Origin: Williamsia sp. 1138
GTDB lineage: Bacteria; Actinomycetota; Actinomycetes; Mycobacteriales; Mycobacteriaceae
Reading direction: 5' to 3'
DNA length: 64,000 nt
NCBI RefSeq assembly: GCF_002095435.2
Contig: NZ_MJEJ02000034.1
Span: 1-64,000, forward strand
Made by a program: the position numbers and the translations under genes. The notes under the pieces were generated by a model. The model searched no databases. It was not told the DNA's origin and saw nothing but the letters and a program-made list of their open reading frames with translations. Below, one piece after another: positions 16,213 through 25,729 of the stretch; positions within the stretch are counted from its first letter, which is position 1, and every line of letters starts with the position of its first letter.

Positions 16213-17945
16213 GCACTCTGGGCTTTGGTGGTGTTCTCGGTCGCGGCGATCTGGTGCAGGTGTCGGCCCAGGGAGTTCGTGGTTCCCAGGGCGGTCATGG
16301 CGCTGTCGCGGATCTCGCTGGTGGCCCGGCGGGCGATCTCTTTGATCTCGCGTGACTCGTCCTCGGTGTACCAGGGCAGTAGGTCCATCAGGACCGGCCG
16401 CGATCCTTGGCGGATGAGCAGTGCGTGTTTGCGCGACATGGCGGCGACTTCTTCGGGCCGCATGATCGGCTCGTCGACGAGCGAGCGGGATTTTCCTTGC
16501 GGTCCGTTGGAGTTGGTTTGCCAGATCTTGTGCGTGCCCACGAGGTCGGAGATCATCCGGGCGTCCTCGATGTTTTGCAGACCGGCCCCGATGACGCGGC
16601 AGGTCGATGCGCCCCACAGTGCGCCCATCTTCTCGCGGCCCCAGACCCCCATCCCTTGTTGGTAGGACTGCAAGATGACGTCGACGAGAACGCCTTTGCT
16701 GCCCAGGTGCGACGCTTTGGCGGGGAGGTCTTTGATCTTGCAGATATTGGCTGCCTCATCGAGGACCAGCGTGACGGGCGGGTCAGCGCGGCCACCTTGG
16801 GCAGAGGCGGCGAGATCTGCGAGTTTGAAGATGTGATCGACCATCGCTGCCACGACCGGGCCGGAGCTTTCGGCTCCTTCTTGGGTCATCAAGTACAGGG
16901 TGGGGGCGTCGTCGGCGGTGGCGGTGAACAGCGTCCACAAGTCGAGTTCGGGGACGTCGTGGTCGGGCTGGTCGATCCAGGTATCGGGTGGGGTGATCCA
17001 CGTCAGGGCCGATTCGTCCTGGATGCAGGCCAGCGCTGCGGCCGCGCCACCCTGGATTCCGCCGAGGGTTTCGTGGGGTAGTTCGAGTTGACCTTCGAGC
17101 GCGTCGGCGGCCCGGTTTTGTCCGTGCTCGCGTAGCAGTTCCACGGGCTTGCGGGAATAGGTGTCGATCCACAGCACCACATCGCGCATGGTGTGCCCAG
17201 ATAGCGCGGCGGCGAGCAAGTTTCGGGCCAGCATGAACTTGGCTCCGGAATCGAAGAAGCCGGAGTTGCCACTCTCGGAGTTGTCTGAGCCGACCCCGGC
17301 CATGAAGTGGGTGGCGATCCGCATCGCGGAGTTAAACGAGGTGATGTCGCGCAGGATGTTCCACCACCACATCTGTGTGGCGAATGCGATCTGCCCAGGA
17401 TCGTAGGCGTAGATGGGTCCTCGTAGCTTGCGCATCGCGGCTGTCAGGATCCAGAGATCAGGTTTGTTCGAGGTCGCCACGACCGCGCCGAGCGCGGCGA
17501 GGATGCGTGGCACCGCTTGTGAAGAGGTCTTATTCGACCGCGGACCCATGATGACGAGGCAGAAGTCTTCGAGCGTTTTGTACAGCAGCTTCTTGCGTCC
17601 GGCGACCTTACCGATCACGGTGGCCAGCTGCGCCATGTCTTGATCGTGGTGGTCGTCGAGGCCGCGTAGCTCGGCACCCTTTTTCGCTGCCCCTGGGCCT
17701 ATGACGTCCCCGAGGTCCTTGGTGTCACGGAGCTTGCGCTGCGCGGGGGTCAGACCCCACAGCGGGTAGGTCACCGTGGCCAGGGCCGTGATCGCTGCGC
17801 CGATCACCAGGCCGGCTCCGAGCACGATCCATTGCGGCCAGCCGGTGACCATCTGCACACCGGTCAGCGCGCCCAGATACGCCACAGCCGCGATGATGCC
17901 GCCGGCGATGATCTGCCCCGCGTTGTCAGTGCCTGCGGCGCTCAT
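16209..17945 (-). CDS. VirD4/TraG-type coupling ATPase
   Basis: A 578-aa protein. Two transmembrane helices (about 11-30 and 37-60) are followed by a RecA-like ATPase. The P-loop reads GPRSNKTS (134-141), a variant of GxxGxGKS/T seen in actinobacterial TraG-like proteins. Walker B is VTLVLDEAAN (391-400), followed by VDVILQSYQQG. It would recruit the relaxase-DNA complex and energise transfer at the inner membrane. ATGA overlaps on both sides. Confidence 0.87.
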   Translation of the reverse strand: MSAAGTDNAGQIIAGGIIAAVAYLGALTGVQMVTGWPQWIVLGAGLVIGAAITALATVTYPLWGLTPAQRKLRDTKDLGDVIGPGAAKKGAELRGLDDHHDQDMAQLATVIGKVAGRKKLLYKTLEDFCLVIMGPRSNKTSSQAVPRILAALGAVVATSNKPDLWILTAAMRKLRGPIYAYDPGQIAFATQMWWWNILRDITSFNSAMRIATHFMAGVGSDNSESGNSGFFDSGAKFMLARNLLAAALSGHTMRDVVLWIDTYSRKPVELLREHGQNRAADALEGQLELPHETLGGIQGGAAAALACIQDESALTWITPPDTWIDQPDHDVPELDLWTLFTATADDAPTLYLMTQEGAESSGPVVAAMVDHIFKLADLAASAQGGRADPPVTLVLDEAANICKIKDLPAKASHLGSKGVLVDVILQSYQQGMGVWGREKMGALWGASTCRVIGAGLQNIEDARMISDLVGTHKIWQTNSNGPQGKSRSLVDEPIMRPEEVAAMSRKHALLIRQGSRPVLMDLLPWYTEDESREIKEIARRATSEIRDSAMTALGTTNSLGRHLHQIAATENTTKAQSA

Positions 17946-18646
17946 GCCGCTGTCTCCTGGCGGCGCAGCCCTGCGGCGCGCGCCAGATAGCGGCACCGAT
18001 CGGCCACCACCGCTCCCAGCGTGGAGCTGGCGTCGATGCACACCGCATCGGTGCCTGTGGGGCAGCGCAGTTCGTAGAACGGGCCCGGACCCCGGCCGCC
18101 GCTACCTGGGCCGCTCACAATGCTCTGCTCGGTCACCAGTGGCATCACTGCCGCGGCGGCGGCGGCAACGACCGCATCGCGGCCAGGGGCCAGGTCTCCG
18201 GCTACGGCCGCCAGATCGAGGGTGAGATCCTCGGACCCGCTGCCGGCGAGCAGCTCGGCGAAGGTGGCGGTCGATCGGGAGTCGAGCAGGTGGGCGATGG
18301 TGATCGGCGGCCAGTCGACCATGGACGCCGCGTGTAGCGCCGCAGCGACCACCACCGACGCTTCGGGCACGACCGCACGCATAGCGGCGGGTAGCGCGCT
18401 GGTGAGTTGCTCAGCGACCGCACTGGCCACCCGCACGTCAGAGCTCAATGAGATTGCTGGCCACCACGCGCGCCGCTGCCCCTGGGCCGGTGCAGCGGCA
18501 CTGATCACAGCGGTCTGCGGGGACTGTCGCCACACGGCGGTGAGCAGGTCGGCGGGAGTGTGGGTGATCATCAGCTGCGTGTGCGGCGCCGTCCACAGCT
18601 CCATGCCAGGCTGCCGGTGCTGTACCGGTGTGTGCTTATGCGACAT
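17942..18646 (-). CDS. Hypothetical transfer-operon protein
   Basis: A 234-aa Ala/Val-rich soluble protein with no signal peptide or P-loop. It sits between the VirB4-like and VirD4-like ATPase genes, overlapping the first by 11 bp and the second by 4 bp, so its dosage is tied to theirs. It may be a small adaptor between the two ATPases; function unknown. Confidence 0.65.
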   Translation of the reverse strand: MSHKHTPVQHRQPGMELWTAPHTQLMITHTPADLLTAVWRQSPQTAVISAAAPAQGQRRAWWPAISLSSDVRVASAVAEQLTSALPAAMRAVVPEASVVVAAALHAASMVDWPPITIAHLLDSRSTATFAELLAGSGSEDLTLDLAAVAGDLAPGRDAVVAAAAAAVMPLVTEQSIVSGPGSGGRGPGPFYELRCPTGTDAVCIDASSTLGAVVADRCRYLARAAGLRRQETAA

Positions 18647-20309
18647 GACCTTTGATCCCTTCCCAGGCGGTGTCGGTGTTGTAGATGTCGAGTTCTTTGG
18701 GGGTCAGTTCGAGCATCACGGGCAGGCCCATACGGGCTCCGGATTTGACGAGGTATTTGCCCCGGCCGGGGTGGCGTTGGCCGGGAACCCAGGTCGGTGG
18801 TGCGGACCATTTGGTCACCATCTGCCGTTCCCTGCTGGTGAACGGCGTGATTTCGTGAAGGCGTCCCATCTCGGCGTTGTCGAGGCCGCCGAGGATCTTG
18901 ACGCCGTTGCGGGCGGCCATGCCTTTGGCTTTGGCGCGGTCCTGCTCGGTGGGCAGGGCATCGAGGTCGGTGGTCGAGTGTGTCGATTGAGCTGAGACGA
19001 TGCCGCGGTGCCGATTGAGGCGGGTGACGCGGTCGGACTTTTCCACCAGTCCGGGTGCGGCCCGCAGCGCTCGCCACAGCTCGTCTTGGGGTTGGAAGAT
19101 GTTGCGGCGCACTCCGCTGGCTTGCTGTGCCTCGACGACCGACGTGGCCCAGGTCCAAGCGCACATCATGGCCGCGGACACGACTGCATCGCTGTCGTCT
19201 TCGATGGCTGAGAGGGACAGCGACACTGCCGGCACGTCTTTGGGGACCTTGAAGGTTGAGGGTCGGTCGAACATGCCGTTGATCGGCCCATCCGGGCTGC
19301 ACAGCAAGTCCATGGTGTTGCGGAAGTCGCGGATCTCACGGGCATAGGAGAGGTCCTCGGCACCGGCGCTCGCGAGTGGGGCCACCGCCATGATCTTGCG
19401 CAGCGGATCGCTGCCGTCATCGATGGCGCGTAGCACATCGGGGATGGTGGGATCGTTGTCGCGGCCGGCGGCATCGGCGGCGATGGCCGTCGCTGTGCCC
19501 AGCAGCAGACGTTCGGTAGGGCCCAGCTCGTGGCCACCGGCGATGGTGAAGAGCGATTCAAGTAGCGCCAGGCGACGACCGTTGGCCATGGCTAGCAGTT
19601 GTTCACGCTCAGCCCCGGTGGAGGCGTTGATGACCGCACGCAAAGGCCCGAGATCGAGAGGGTTGAGCGAATCCATGCCCACTCCCCGGCCGACCCGGAA
19701 CACTGCGCCACCCATGGCGTGCACCAGTGGGGTGTATTCGTCTTTGAGGTCGCCAGGTATGACGCCAGTAAATCCGAAGCCCACCAGGCCCATCAGCAGC
19801 CGTTTGATGGCGGTGGACTTGCCGACCCCGGGTTGACCCTGCACCCAGATTCCGGTGTTGGTGACCAGTCCGTCGATCAGCCATTGCGCGGGATCGAGGC
19901 CGATCGGTTCGGCGGTGTGCAGGTTCCGGCCGAACGGCACCCCACGGACCTGAGCGCCGGCGGGAGCGGGAAACGGGTAGAAACCGGGCATCTGCGCGGT
20001 CGTGGATTGCCAGAGCTGCCCGGCCTCGACGTTGGCCGCCCATCCCCCGAACTCGCGGCGATCGCCTTTGGGACCAGGCACAGGCCCTAGCGCGGCATTG
20101 AGCACCTCGAACGGCATATGCGGGTCGAGGTGGTCGTAGGAGATGTCCTCGGCTTCGGGGTCGTCGGCGGCGACGGACCGTTTGCCCAACCCCAGCGCCG
20201 TTAAGATGCGCTCACCCATGCTCACCCGCACCCCTTCGGCGGCCACGCCCTCTTCGGCAGGGGCTTGGGGCCGTGCGGCGAGGGCAGTCAATGCGCTGTG
20301 ATGTCCCAT
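18636..20309 (-). CDS. VirB4-like transfer ATPase (C-terminal half type)
   Basis: A 557-aa protein. Walker A is GQPGVGKST (158-166), preceded by RGVPFGRNLHTAEPIGLD, the entry to VirB4/TraC-type ATPase domains; GVIPGDLKDEY and a C-terminal TRLNRHRGIVSAQSTHST segment follow. It lacks the N-terminal half found in classical VirB4; that part seems to be the separate SCO6880-like protein encoded 1 bp upstream. It would power assembly of the channel. The ATG at 20309 is fixed by the tight junction. Confidence 0.85.
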   Translation of the reverse strand: MGHHSALTALAARPQAPAEEGVAAEGVRVSMGERILTALGLGKRSVAADDPEAEDISYDHLDPHMPFEVLNAALGPVPGPKGDRREFGGWAANVEAGQLWQSTTAQMPGFYPFPAPAGAQVRGVPFGRNLHTAEPIGLDPAQWLIDGLVTNTGIWVQGQPGVGKSTAIKRLLMGLVGFGFTGVIPGDLKDEYTPLVHAMGGAVFRVGRGVGMDSLNPLDLGPLRAVINASTGAEREQLLAMANGRRLALLESLFTIAGGHELGPTERLLLGTATAIAADAAGRDNDPTIPDVLRAIDDGSDPLRKIMAVAPLASAGAEDLSYAREIRDFRNTMDLLCSPDGPINGMFDRPSTFKVPKDVPAVSLSLSAIEDDSDAVVSAAMMCAWTWATSVVEAQQASGVRRNIFQPQDELWRALRAAPGLVEKSDRVTRLNRHRGIVSAQSTHSTTDLDALPTEQDRAKAKGMAARNGVKILGGLDNAEMGRLHEITPFTSRERQMVTKWSAPPTWVPGQRHPGRGKYLVKSGARMGLPVMLELTPKELDIYNTDTAWEGIKGHVA

Positions 20310-20310
20310 G

Positions 20311-21810
20311 TCAGCTTCCCCATCGTTCGGTCGAGATCCGCGAGAGTCCGGCGCTCGGCTCGATGCCCACACCCAGAGAGGCGGCGAAGGTCGCGGCCAT
20401 CGCCTTGCGGGCCCGGCGGAAGTGAATCTTGGCCTGTCCCATGCGCTCCTCGACATCGGAGCAGGCCGCAGCGAGGGTCTGTTCGTTGCGGACCGTGGTA
20501 GTCACATACATGGTGAACCGTCCCAAACCGGCACCCAAGGACTCTTCCTGCGCTGCCCGGCGGGCTTTGACCCGATCGTCGTGATCACGTTGCGTCTCAT
20601 CCTTTTTCGTTTTGTTCGCCCAGATGCGGCGGAAGGTGCCGGCGTTCACCTCGTCTTCGACCTTTTTGGAGGCTTCGCCTGCGCTGTAGGGGCGGTAGAC
20701 CAGCGAGACCCGGCGGTGATACCGCCCTGGTGACACCAACGGAATGAGCTGGCGGTAGCGCACCACTCCTCGAGGCGGGGCCTTCATCAGCCAGGACACT
20801 GAATAACCCGAGTCGTGCGAGTACACGTCCGCTGACTCCTCGGTGCGCAGTGGCCCGGCATCAGCCCACTCCCACAGCTCGTCGTCCTGGGAGAAGTCGG
20901 CGGTCCGCACGGCGGGATCGAATGCGGCGCGCAGGTAGCGGATCGTTTGCCCAGTGCTGGCACGGTTGGTGACCGTCATTCCTGATGCGGCCAGGGAGCT
21001 TTCGAACCGGGGCAACATATTGACTACCTCCGCGGCCCCTTCGGCGAGGGTCTTGGGTTCGGGGACTGCGTTCTTCAAATCGAAATTGATCGTCACCAGG
21101 CAGGTCACCTCGGCAGTGGTAGCGCGGCTCTGGGACACCAGCTCGGTCAAAATCTCCCGGCACACCTGGGGTGAGTCTTTAACCAGGCGGCCGTCTTCCC
21201 AGTTTTTGGCAGCTGTCCCCACGGTGTAGGCCCGCTGGTTCACTCCCCCGCTGGGAGCGGACTCGGCGGTGAACGCGATCGCTGAGACCAGCGGCATGTG
21301 CCCCAGATCAGCCAGCAGGCCACCGAAGTTCGTCACCCACTGCAACGCGTCGTCGTCGTCAGCGAGGGTCAATCCGACCGGGGAGACGTGCAGACGGGCC
21401 GAGAGGATCCCGGTCCGCCGGTTCCAGATCAGGCACTGGTAGCCGCCGCGCCCGTCTTCCACCTTGATCGGGCACAGCGGGGCCAGGACACCAGGCAGGT
21501 TCTCTCCCCGCGCGACTTCCTCGAACACATCGTCGGCCCACGCGGTGGCATTGCCCGCGCTCGCCCATCGCCCGTGATGGGCGATGTGACCCATCGCGGT
21601 TCGCTCCCCAAAAGGGATGACCGTCAGAAACAGAGTGGGTATCGCCACCGCAACCAGCACCAGGGTGAAGGAGAGGCTGCCGAGCATGGGGGACATGCAG
21701 ATCGCGAAGATGCTCACGAAGACCGCGATCGTGCCTCTGGTGCCGAGTTTGCCCACACCCCAGCCGCGGGATTTGCGGAAACCGGTGTACGCCGGGCTGC
21801 TGCTACTCAT
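20311..21810 (-). CDS. SCO6880-like conjugation membrane protein
   Basis: A 499-aa protein. Two transmembrane helices at about 26-45 and 47-68 (PrgI-like region) precede a large cytoplasmic domain with IWNRRTGILSARLHVSPVGL and QTIRYLRAAFDP. The layout matches SCO6880-family proteins of actinobacterial conjugative elements, which resemble the PrgI plus VirB4 N-terminal parts. Its stop is 1 bp from the ATPase start. The two products probably act as one split VirB4 complex. Confidence 0.8.
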   Translation of the reverse strand: MSSSSPAYTGFRKSRGWGVGKLGTRGTIAVFVSIFAICMSPMLGSLSFTLVLVAVAIPTLFLTVIPFGERTAMGHIAHHGRWASAGNATAWADDVFEEVARGENLPGVLAPLCPIKVEDGRGGYQCLIWNRRTGILSARLHVSPVGLTLADDDDALQWVTNFGGLLADLGHMPLVSAIAFTAESAPSGGVNQRAYTVGTAAKNWEDGRLVKDSPQVCREILTELVSQSRATTAEVTCLVTINFDLKNAVPEPKTLAEGAAEVVNMLPRFESSLAASGMTVTNRASTGQTIRYLRAAFDPAVRTADFSQDDELWEWADAGPLRTEESADVYSHDSGYSVSWLMKAPPRGVVRYRQLIPLVSPGRYHRRVSLVYRPYSAGEASKKVEDEVNAGTFRRIWANKTKKDETQRDHDDRVKARRAAQEESLGAGLGRFTMYVTTTVRNEQTLAAACSDVEERMGQAKIHFRRARKAMAATFAASLGVGIEPSAGLSRISTERWGS

Positions 21811-21868
21811 AGTGCTGTTCCTTCTCTGTCCTGATCGGCAGGTCGTGGTCGATATGTTCTGAGTGGTG

Positions 21869-23767
21869 TCATGGCATGTCCGGGCCGAACTCGTTCTCGC
21901 CGCTGCTGCCGCCAGTGGATTCGGTGGCCAGTGAATCGGCTCCGCTTTGTACCTGTCCTGCGGCTTCGCCGACGGCCATAGCTCCGGCGACGTACGGGTT
22001 GGCTGCGGCGGCACCGCCCCCGGCGGCTTCGGCACCTGCCGCGCCGCCTTCTGCCGATCCCGCCACTGGCACACCGCCGCCCGAGTCCGCTCCGATGCCG
22101 CCGCCGGCGTCGGGACTTTCTTCGGCTGGCCCCGGTCCCATGTCTGCTCCGGACATATCCCCGCCGGACAGGTCGCCTGCTTCGCCTCCGCTAGTCCCGT
22201 CGCTGCCACCGCTGCCGTCGCCCTTGCCGCCGGAGCTGGGTCCGCCGGTGCTGTTGCCGGGGCTGGGATCTGCTTCGGGGCCTTGCGGAGTGCTCGCCGG
22301 GCCGGTGGAGTCCATGTAGTTCGATTGCGCGTCACCGCCGCCACCCAACGAGTTGGACAACTGGCTCGCGCCCGCGCCGCCGGCGGCAGCCCCTGCCAGG
22401 ACAGCCCCCGCCGATCCGCCGCCAGCAATACCCGGCGTGAGGAAACTGAAGAACGCCAACATGGTGGGCAAAGACAGGATCGCCAGCGCCAGGACCATCA
22501 ACCCGACCATGACCGCCGAGAGGGACTTCTCAGTACCCATGAGCTTCCAGGCCAGCGAATACAGCATGGCGGCAGCAGGTTTGTAAAGCACCAGGGCGGT
22601 GAGCATCCCGACGATTTTCGGGAACCACGCCCGGCCCCACGGAGCGAGCTGCCCCGCGGCGGCGAAGATCAGCAACGCGAACAGCACCACGATGCCGGCC
22701 TGGCGGGCGAAGCCGATCACCCACTGAATGAAGCTCAGCACCACCGCGACAATCCCCAACAGCAGCACCCCGCCGGGGTTGGCGATGGTCTGGATACCTA
22801 GCATTTCCCGCATCCGCGGCCCGAACTCCTCAGCGCCTTTGGCGGTGATCTGCTGGGCGAAGTCGTCTCCGGCGTGCAGCGCGCCGGCCAGGACGACCAT
22901 CGACAGGGACGAGATTAGGATGAACTTGAGTGCGCCGATTGCGAACTCGGCGGCCGGGCCGCTGCGACGCATCATCATCATGCCGATCGCTGAACCGATG
23001 ATCCCGGCCGCGATGATCATCATGGCGACGGTCTGGATGGGCTTTTCGCCGTTGAGTGCGCCGGCGTAGGAGATGTCGATCGAGTCGACTTTGAGCCACC
23101 ATGACATCGACAGCACCAGCAGGTCGCCGGAGAACTTACCGACCGATTCGCAGGCTTGTGCAAACCAGTTGTCCAGCATCTCCTTTCCCGCATTGAGCGG
23201 GTTCAGTTTGCCCAGGTCCACTTTCTCGTCGACATCGCCGGCACCGGGAGTGACAGTGCCGCCACCCTCGGTGAGCTTGATGAACTTGCCGCCCTCGTCG
23301 TACTGAGCGGGCGCAGGATCGCCGGTGGGGTCCGAGCAGATCGGGATCTTGTTTCGTGCCTTCTCGCAGTCCAAGACGCCGTTCTCGTCGAGCAACTCGA
23401 TGTGCTCGGGAGCGAGTTGCTGCGGCAAACCGGTACCGGCCCCGGTGGTGCCGACGTAGTTGCCCTCTTTATCGAAGATGTAGGCGTACATGTCTTTCGA
23501 TTGCTCACGCAGCCCGTGCTCTTCGCACTCACCGAACTCTCGGTGATCGCTGCACACGATCACCTGGTATTCGTCTTCGTGGTCTTTCATCGGCGTGAGC
23601 CACGCCTTTTGCTCGGCGGTCAGCGTCGGCTTGGGGGGCATCCAACCCGGCGCGGTGGCAGGATCGGCAGCCGAGAGACCGGCCCCGACAGTGAGCACTG
23701 CCAGCATCGCCACCAGTGCGGTCACCAGTGGGCCGGCGAGACGGCGCAGCGCAGCGGATTGGTTCAT
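21869..23767 (-). CDS. VirB6/TrbL-like polytopic channel protein
   Basis: A 632-aa protein. A signal peptide (1-33) is followed by an extracytoplasmic domain with four Cys (72, 81, 134, 144) able to form two disulfides. Then come about six transmembrane helices (about 246-266, 272-298, 333-353, 356-374, 388-408, 417-448), and a Gly/Ser/Asp-rich 180-residue tail. That layout fits VirB6/TrbL-like pore components. The ATG at 23767 overlaps the stop of the upstream gene, fixing the start. The unusual feature is the large Cys-containing N-terminal domain. Confidence 0.75.
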   Translation of the reverse strand: MNQSAALRRLAGPLVTALVAMLAVLTVGAGLSAADPATAPGWMPPKPTLTAEQKAWLTPMKDHEDEYQVIVCSDHREFGECEEHGLREQSKDMYAYIFDKEGNYVGTTGAGTGLPQQLAPEHIELLDENGVLDCEKARNKIPICSDPTGDPAPAQYDEGGKFIKLTEGGGTVTPGAGDVDEKVDLGKLNPLNAGKEMLDNWFAQACESVGKFSGDLLVLSMSWWLKVDSIDISYAGALNGEKPIQTVAMMIIAAGIIGSAIGMMMMRRSGPAAEFAIGALKFILISSLSMVVLAGALHAGDDFAQQITAKGAEEFGPRMREMLGIQTIANPGGVLLLGIVAVVLSFIQWVIGFARQAGIVVLFALLIFAAAGQLAPWGRAWFPKIVGMLTALVLYKPAAAMLYSLAWKLMGTEKSLSAVMVGLMVLALAILSLPTMLAFFSFLTPGIAGGGSAGAVLAGAAAGGAGASQLSNSLGGGGDAQSNYMDSTGPASTPQGPEADPSPGNSTGGPSSGGKGDGSGGSDGTSGGEAGDLSGGDMSGADMGPGPAEESPDAGGGIGADSGGGVPVAGSAEGGAAGAEAAGGGAAAANPYVAGAMAVGEAAGQVQSGADSLATESTGGSSGENEFGPDMP

Positions 23768-24468
23768 TGCAGTGCTCCTTCGAACAGGTGCCATCCGCGT
23801 TCGGCGGAGATCTCCGCCTGCGGCACCTCGTCGGCGGGGGCGTCTCCGTAGAGGCCGGGTTGTAGCTTCCAGTCCCCACCGATCCACACGACCGAAAAAC
23901 GGATGACGGTGACCGCGTCGTCAGAATCGGTGGGAACAGCGAAATCGGTACTGGCGGCATAGTCGCTGTACGGGCGGGCCGACCGCCACGCCACCACCCG
24001 GGGCAGCTGTTGATCGGGCTCCAACGATGCTTGGAGATCGGCCACCGACAACCGGAACGCGTCGACCGCCTCTCGATCCCCGACCACCTGGCGCTCGTAG
24101 ATGTCGTCGGTGCCTGACAGGACCGACAGGCGCAGCGCGATCTGCCACGCAGCGAGGACCGCGCCGATCTCGGTGTGCGCGAAGCCACGGGCGCTGACTC
24201 CGTCGAGCTCGTAGGGTCCGGCTGCTTCGGAGAAGGGAAGCTCCGCGCGGCCGACGACCTGCCAGGTGATTGCGGTCGAGGGGGCTTGCGTCACTGTCTC
24301 AATGCTGGTGCCGCCACCGTCACCATCGTTTGTGTCGCGCTGTGAGACCACCACTATGGTCGCGACAAGGAACGCGACAAGGACCGTGCACACTGCGACG
24401 AGGGCAAGGATGGTGCGCCGCGGGCCGGTGGCCTGTGGTCGGCGGAACTCTGGGGTGGTGAACGACAT
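23764..24468 (-). CDS. VirB8/TcpC-like membrane protein (copy 1)
   Basis: A 234-aa protein with one transmembrane helix (about 20-41) and an outside NTF2-like domain. It shares with the next gene the order LPFSxxxGP...G(F/Y)(A/S)HT..GAV.AA.QI..RL and a final W..GDWK, so the two are paralogues. VirB8/TcpC proteins scaffold the type IV channel through such domains. Coupled by ATGA to the VirB6-like gene. Confidence 0.72.
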   Translation of the reverse strand: MSFTTPEFRRPQATGPRRTILALVAVCTVLVAFLVATIVVVSQRDTNDGDGGGTSIETVTQAPSTAITWQVVGRAELPFSEAAGPYELDGVSARGFAHTEIGAVLAAWQIALRLSVLSGTDDIYERQVVGDREAVDAFRLSVADLQASLEPDQQLPRVVAWRSARPYSDYAASTDFAVPTDSDDAVTVIRFSVVWIGGDWKLQPGLYGDAPADEVPQAEISAERGWHLFEGALQ

Positions 24469-24480
24469 GGCGCAGCGCTC

Positions 24481-25212
24481 CTAGATGCGGGTGAAACCGT
24501 CGAGTGACGGTGAATCGGGAAGATCGGTGGCCATCGGAGAGAACTGGTCGCTGTACTTCCAGTCGCCGTCGACCCAGGTCAGTGCCGCGCGGGCGAACCG
24601 GAACTGTCCGCCCTGGCCGGGGAAAGCCAGCCACAAGCTGGCCGCGGTGTCGTTGTAGTCGGCGATCTTGAACGCCATAGGGGCAGAGGCATATTGACTG
24701 ATTAGCTCGGGATCGAGCGGATTAGCCGAGCGGGCGTCGATCAGCTGTTGACGGGTCTGTTGATCAACCGCTGTCTGGGCGTTGACCACGTCGGTGAAGT
24801 CCGGTGACCAGGCGAGGCGGAACGAGATTTGCGCTGCTGCCATCACTGCTCCTTGTGGGGTATGGCTGTAGCCACTGGCGACCGCCCCTCGGATCTGCGC
24901 GGGACCGTCTGAGGAGGAGAACGGCAGTGGGACACCGTCGACGCGCTGCCACGAGATGTCATGTGGCGCGCCGGTGAGCCACAACGGATCGGTTGGGGTA
25001 CGCACCAGTGCCGGTTGCTGAGGTAGCACCGACCCCTTCCCGGTCGTCTGCGTTGCGCCAGGCACCTGGGCCTGCTGGCCTGGTTGGTCGGTGGGTTCCC
25101 CGCTACGGCTCACCACGATCACGGCTGCGACAACCACCACAGCCGTGATCGCGGCGGCCAGCCACCGCCAGTCGCGGGTGCGGCCGGCGAACTCCTTTGT
25201 TGTCAAAGCCAT
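24481..25212 (-). CDS. VirB8/TcpC-like membrane protein (copy 2)
   Basis: A 243-aa paralogue of the protein encoded just downstream: a short basic N-terminus, transmembrane helix at about 17-36, a Gln/Thr/Pro linker, then VPLPFSSSDGPAQIRG, GYSHTPQGAVMAAAQISFRL and WVDGDWKYSDQF. Tandem copies with one helix each suggest a hetero-oligomer in the channel. The ATG at 25212 has AAAGG 9 nt upstream. Confidence 0.72.
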   Translation of the reverse strand: MALTTKEFAGRTRDWRWLAAAITAVVVVAAVIVVSRSGEPTDQPGQQAQVPGATQTTGKGSVLPQQPALVRTPTDPLWLTGAPHDISWQRVDGVPLPFSSSDGPAQIRGAVASGYSHTPQGAVMAAAQISFRLAWSPDFTDVVNAQTAVDQQTRQQLIDARSANPLDPELISQYASAPMAFKIADYNDTAASLWLAFPGQGGQFRFARAALTWVDGDWKYSDQFSPMATDLPDSPSLDGFTRI

Positions 25213-25237
25213 TGCAGTGAAACCTTTCTGAGAATTT

Positions 25238-25729
25238 CTAGTTGGTGAGCACCAGGAGGCCGCCGATGGAACTGAAGGAACCGCCAATAAACAGGCCCAC
25301 CCACAACCAGATGCTGCTTTCCAAGGCGGCTTTGGCGACGGTCGATCGTCCACGCGCGCCGACGATCATCAGTCCGCACACCGTCATTCCGCTCATCACG
25401 GCCACGATCCCGAACCCGGTCAGCAACGTCCCGATCACGAAATCGCTGAACTCGTCCAGGGTCTTCGGCGCGTCATCGGCATCACCACCGAACTCTTCCC
25501 AGTTCAGCTGACCCTCCTTGGGTGTGCCGTACTTGATCTCATCGCCGCCGGACTCGGCCGAGTCAGCCCCCGTCTCGGGTGCCGCGGACTCGCTTCCTGC
25601 CGGCGCGCTGGGCGCCGGTGAGGGCGTGTCCGACGGCGTTGCGGCCGCCACACCAGCGCCCACCATCAGCGCTAGCAGCGCCGCGAGGACGCACAGCACC
25701 CGCGCGGCGCGGCAGGGTCCGGCAGCCAT
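25238..25729 (-). CDS. VirB2-like small membrane protein with signal peptide (copy 1)
   Basis: A 163-aa protein. A signal peptide (about 8-31) and an acidic, Pro/Ser-rich spacer precede two hydrophobic helices separated by the loop GARGRSTVAKAA. The same loop and helix layout occurs in the next upstream gene. Two C-terminal helices around a basic loop are typical of VirB2/TrbC pilin-like subunits. It starts by TAATG overlap with that gene. Confidence 0.65.
   Translation of the reverse strand: MAAGPCRAARVLCVLAALLALMVGAGVAAATPSDTPSPAPSAPAGSESAAPETGADSAESGGDEIKYGTPKEGQLNWEEFGGDADDAPKTLDEFSDFVIGTLLTGFGIVAVMSGMTVCGLMIVGARGRSTVAKAALESSIWLWVGLFIGGSFSSIGGLLVLTN

Noticed and set aside
21811-22428. 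Extension of the SCO6880-like frame into the VirB6-like gene
   Set aside because: Pro/Ala/Arg composition is that of an antisense or offset frame of the Gly/Ser-rich tail; transmembrane helices follow the ATG at 21810.
23768-23887. Arg-rich N-terminal extension of the VirB6-like protein
   Set aside because: The ATG at 23767 overlaps the upstream stop and is followed by a clean signal peptide; the extension lies wholly inside the upstream gene.
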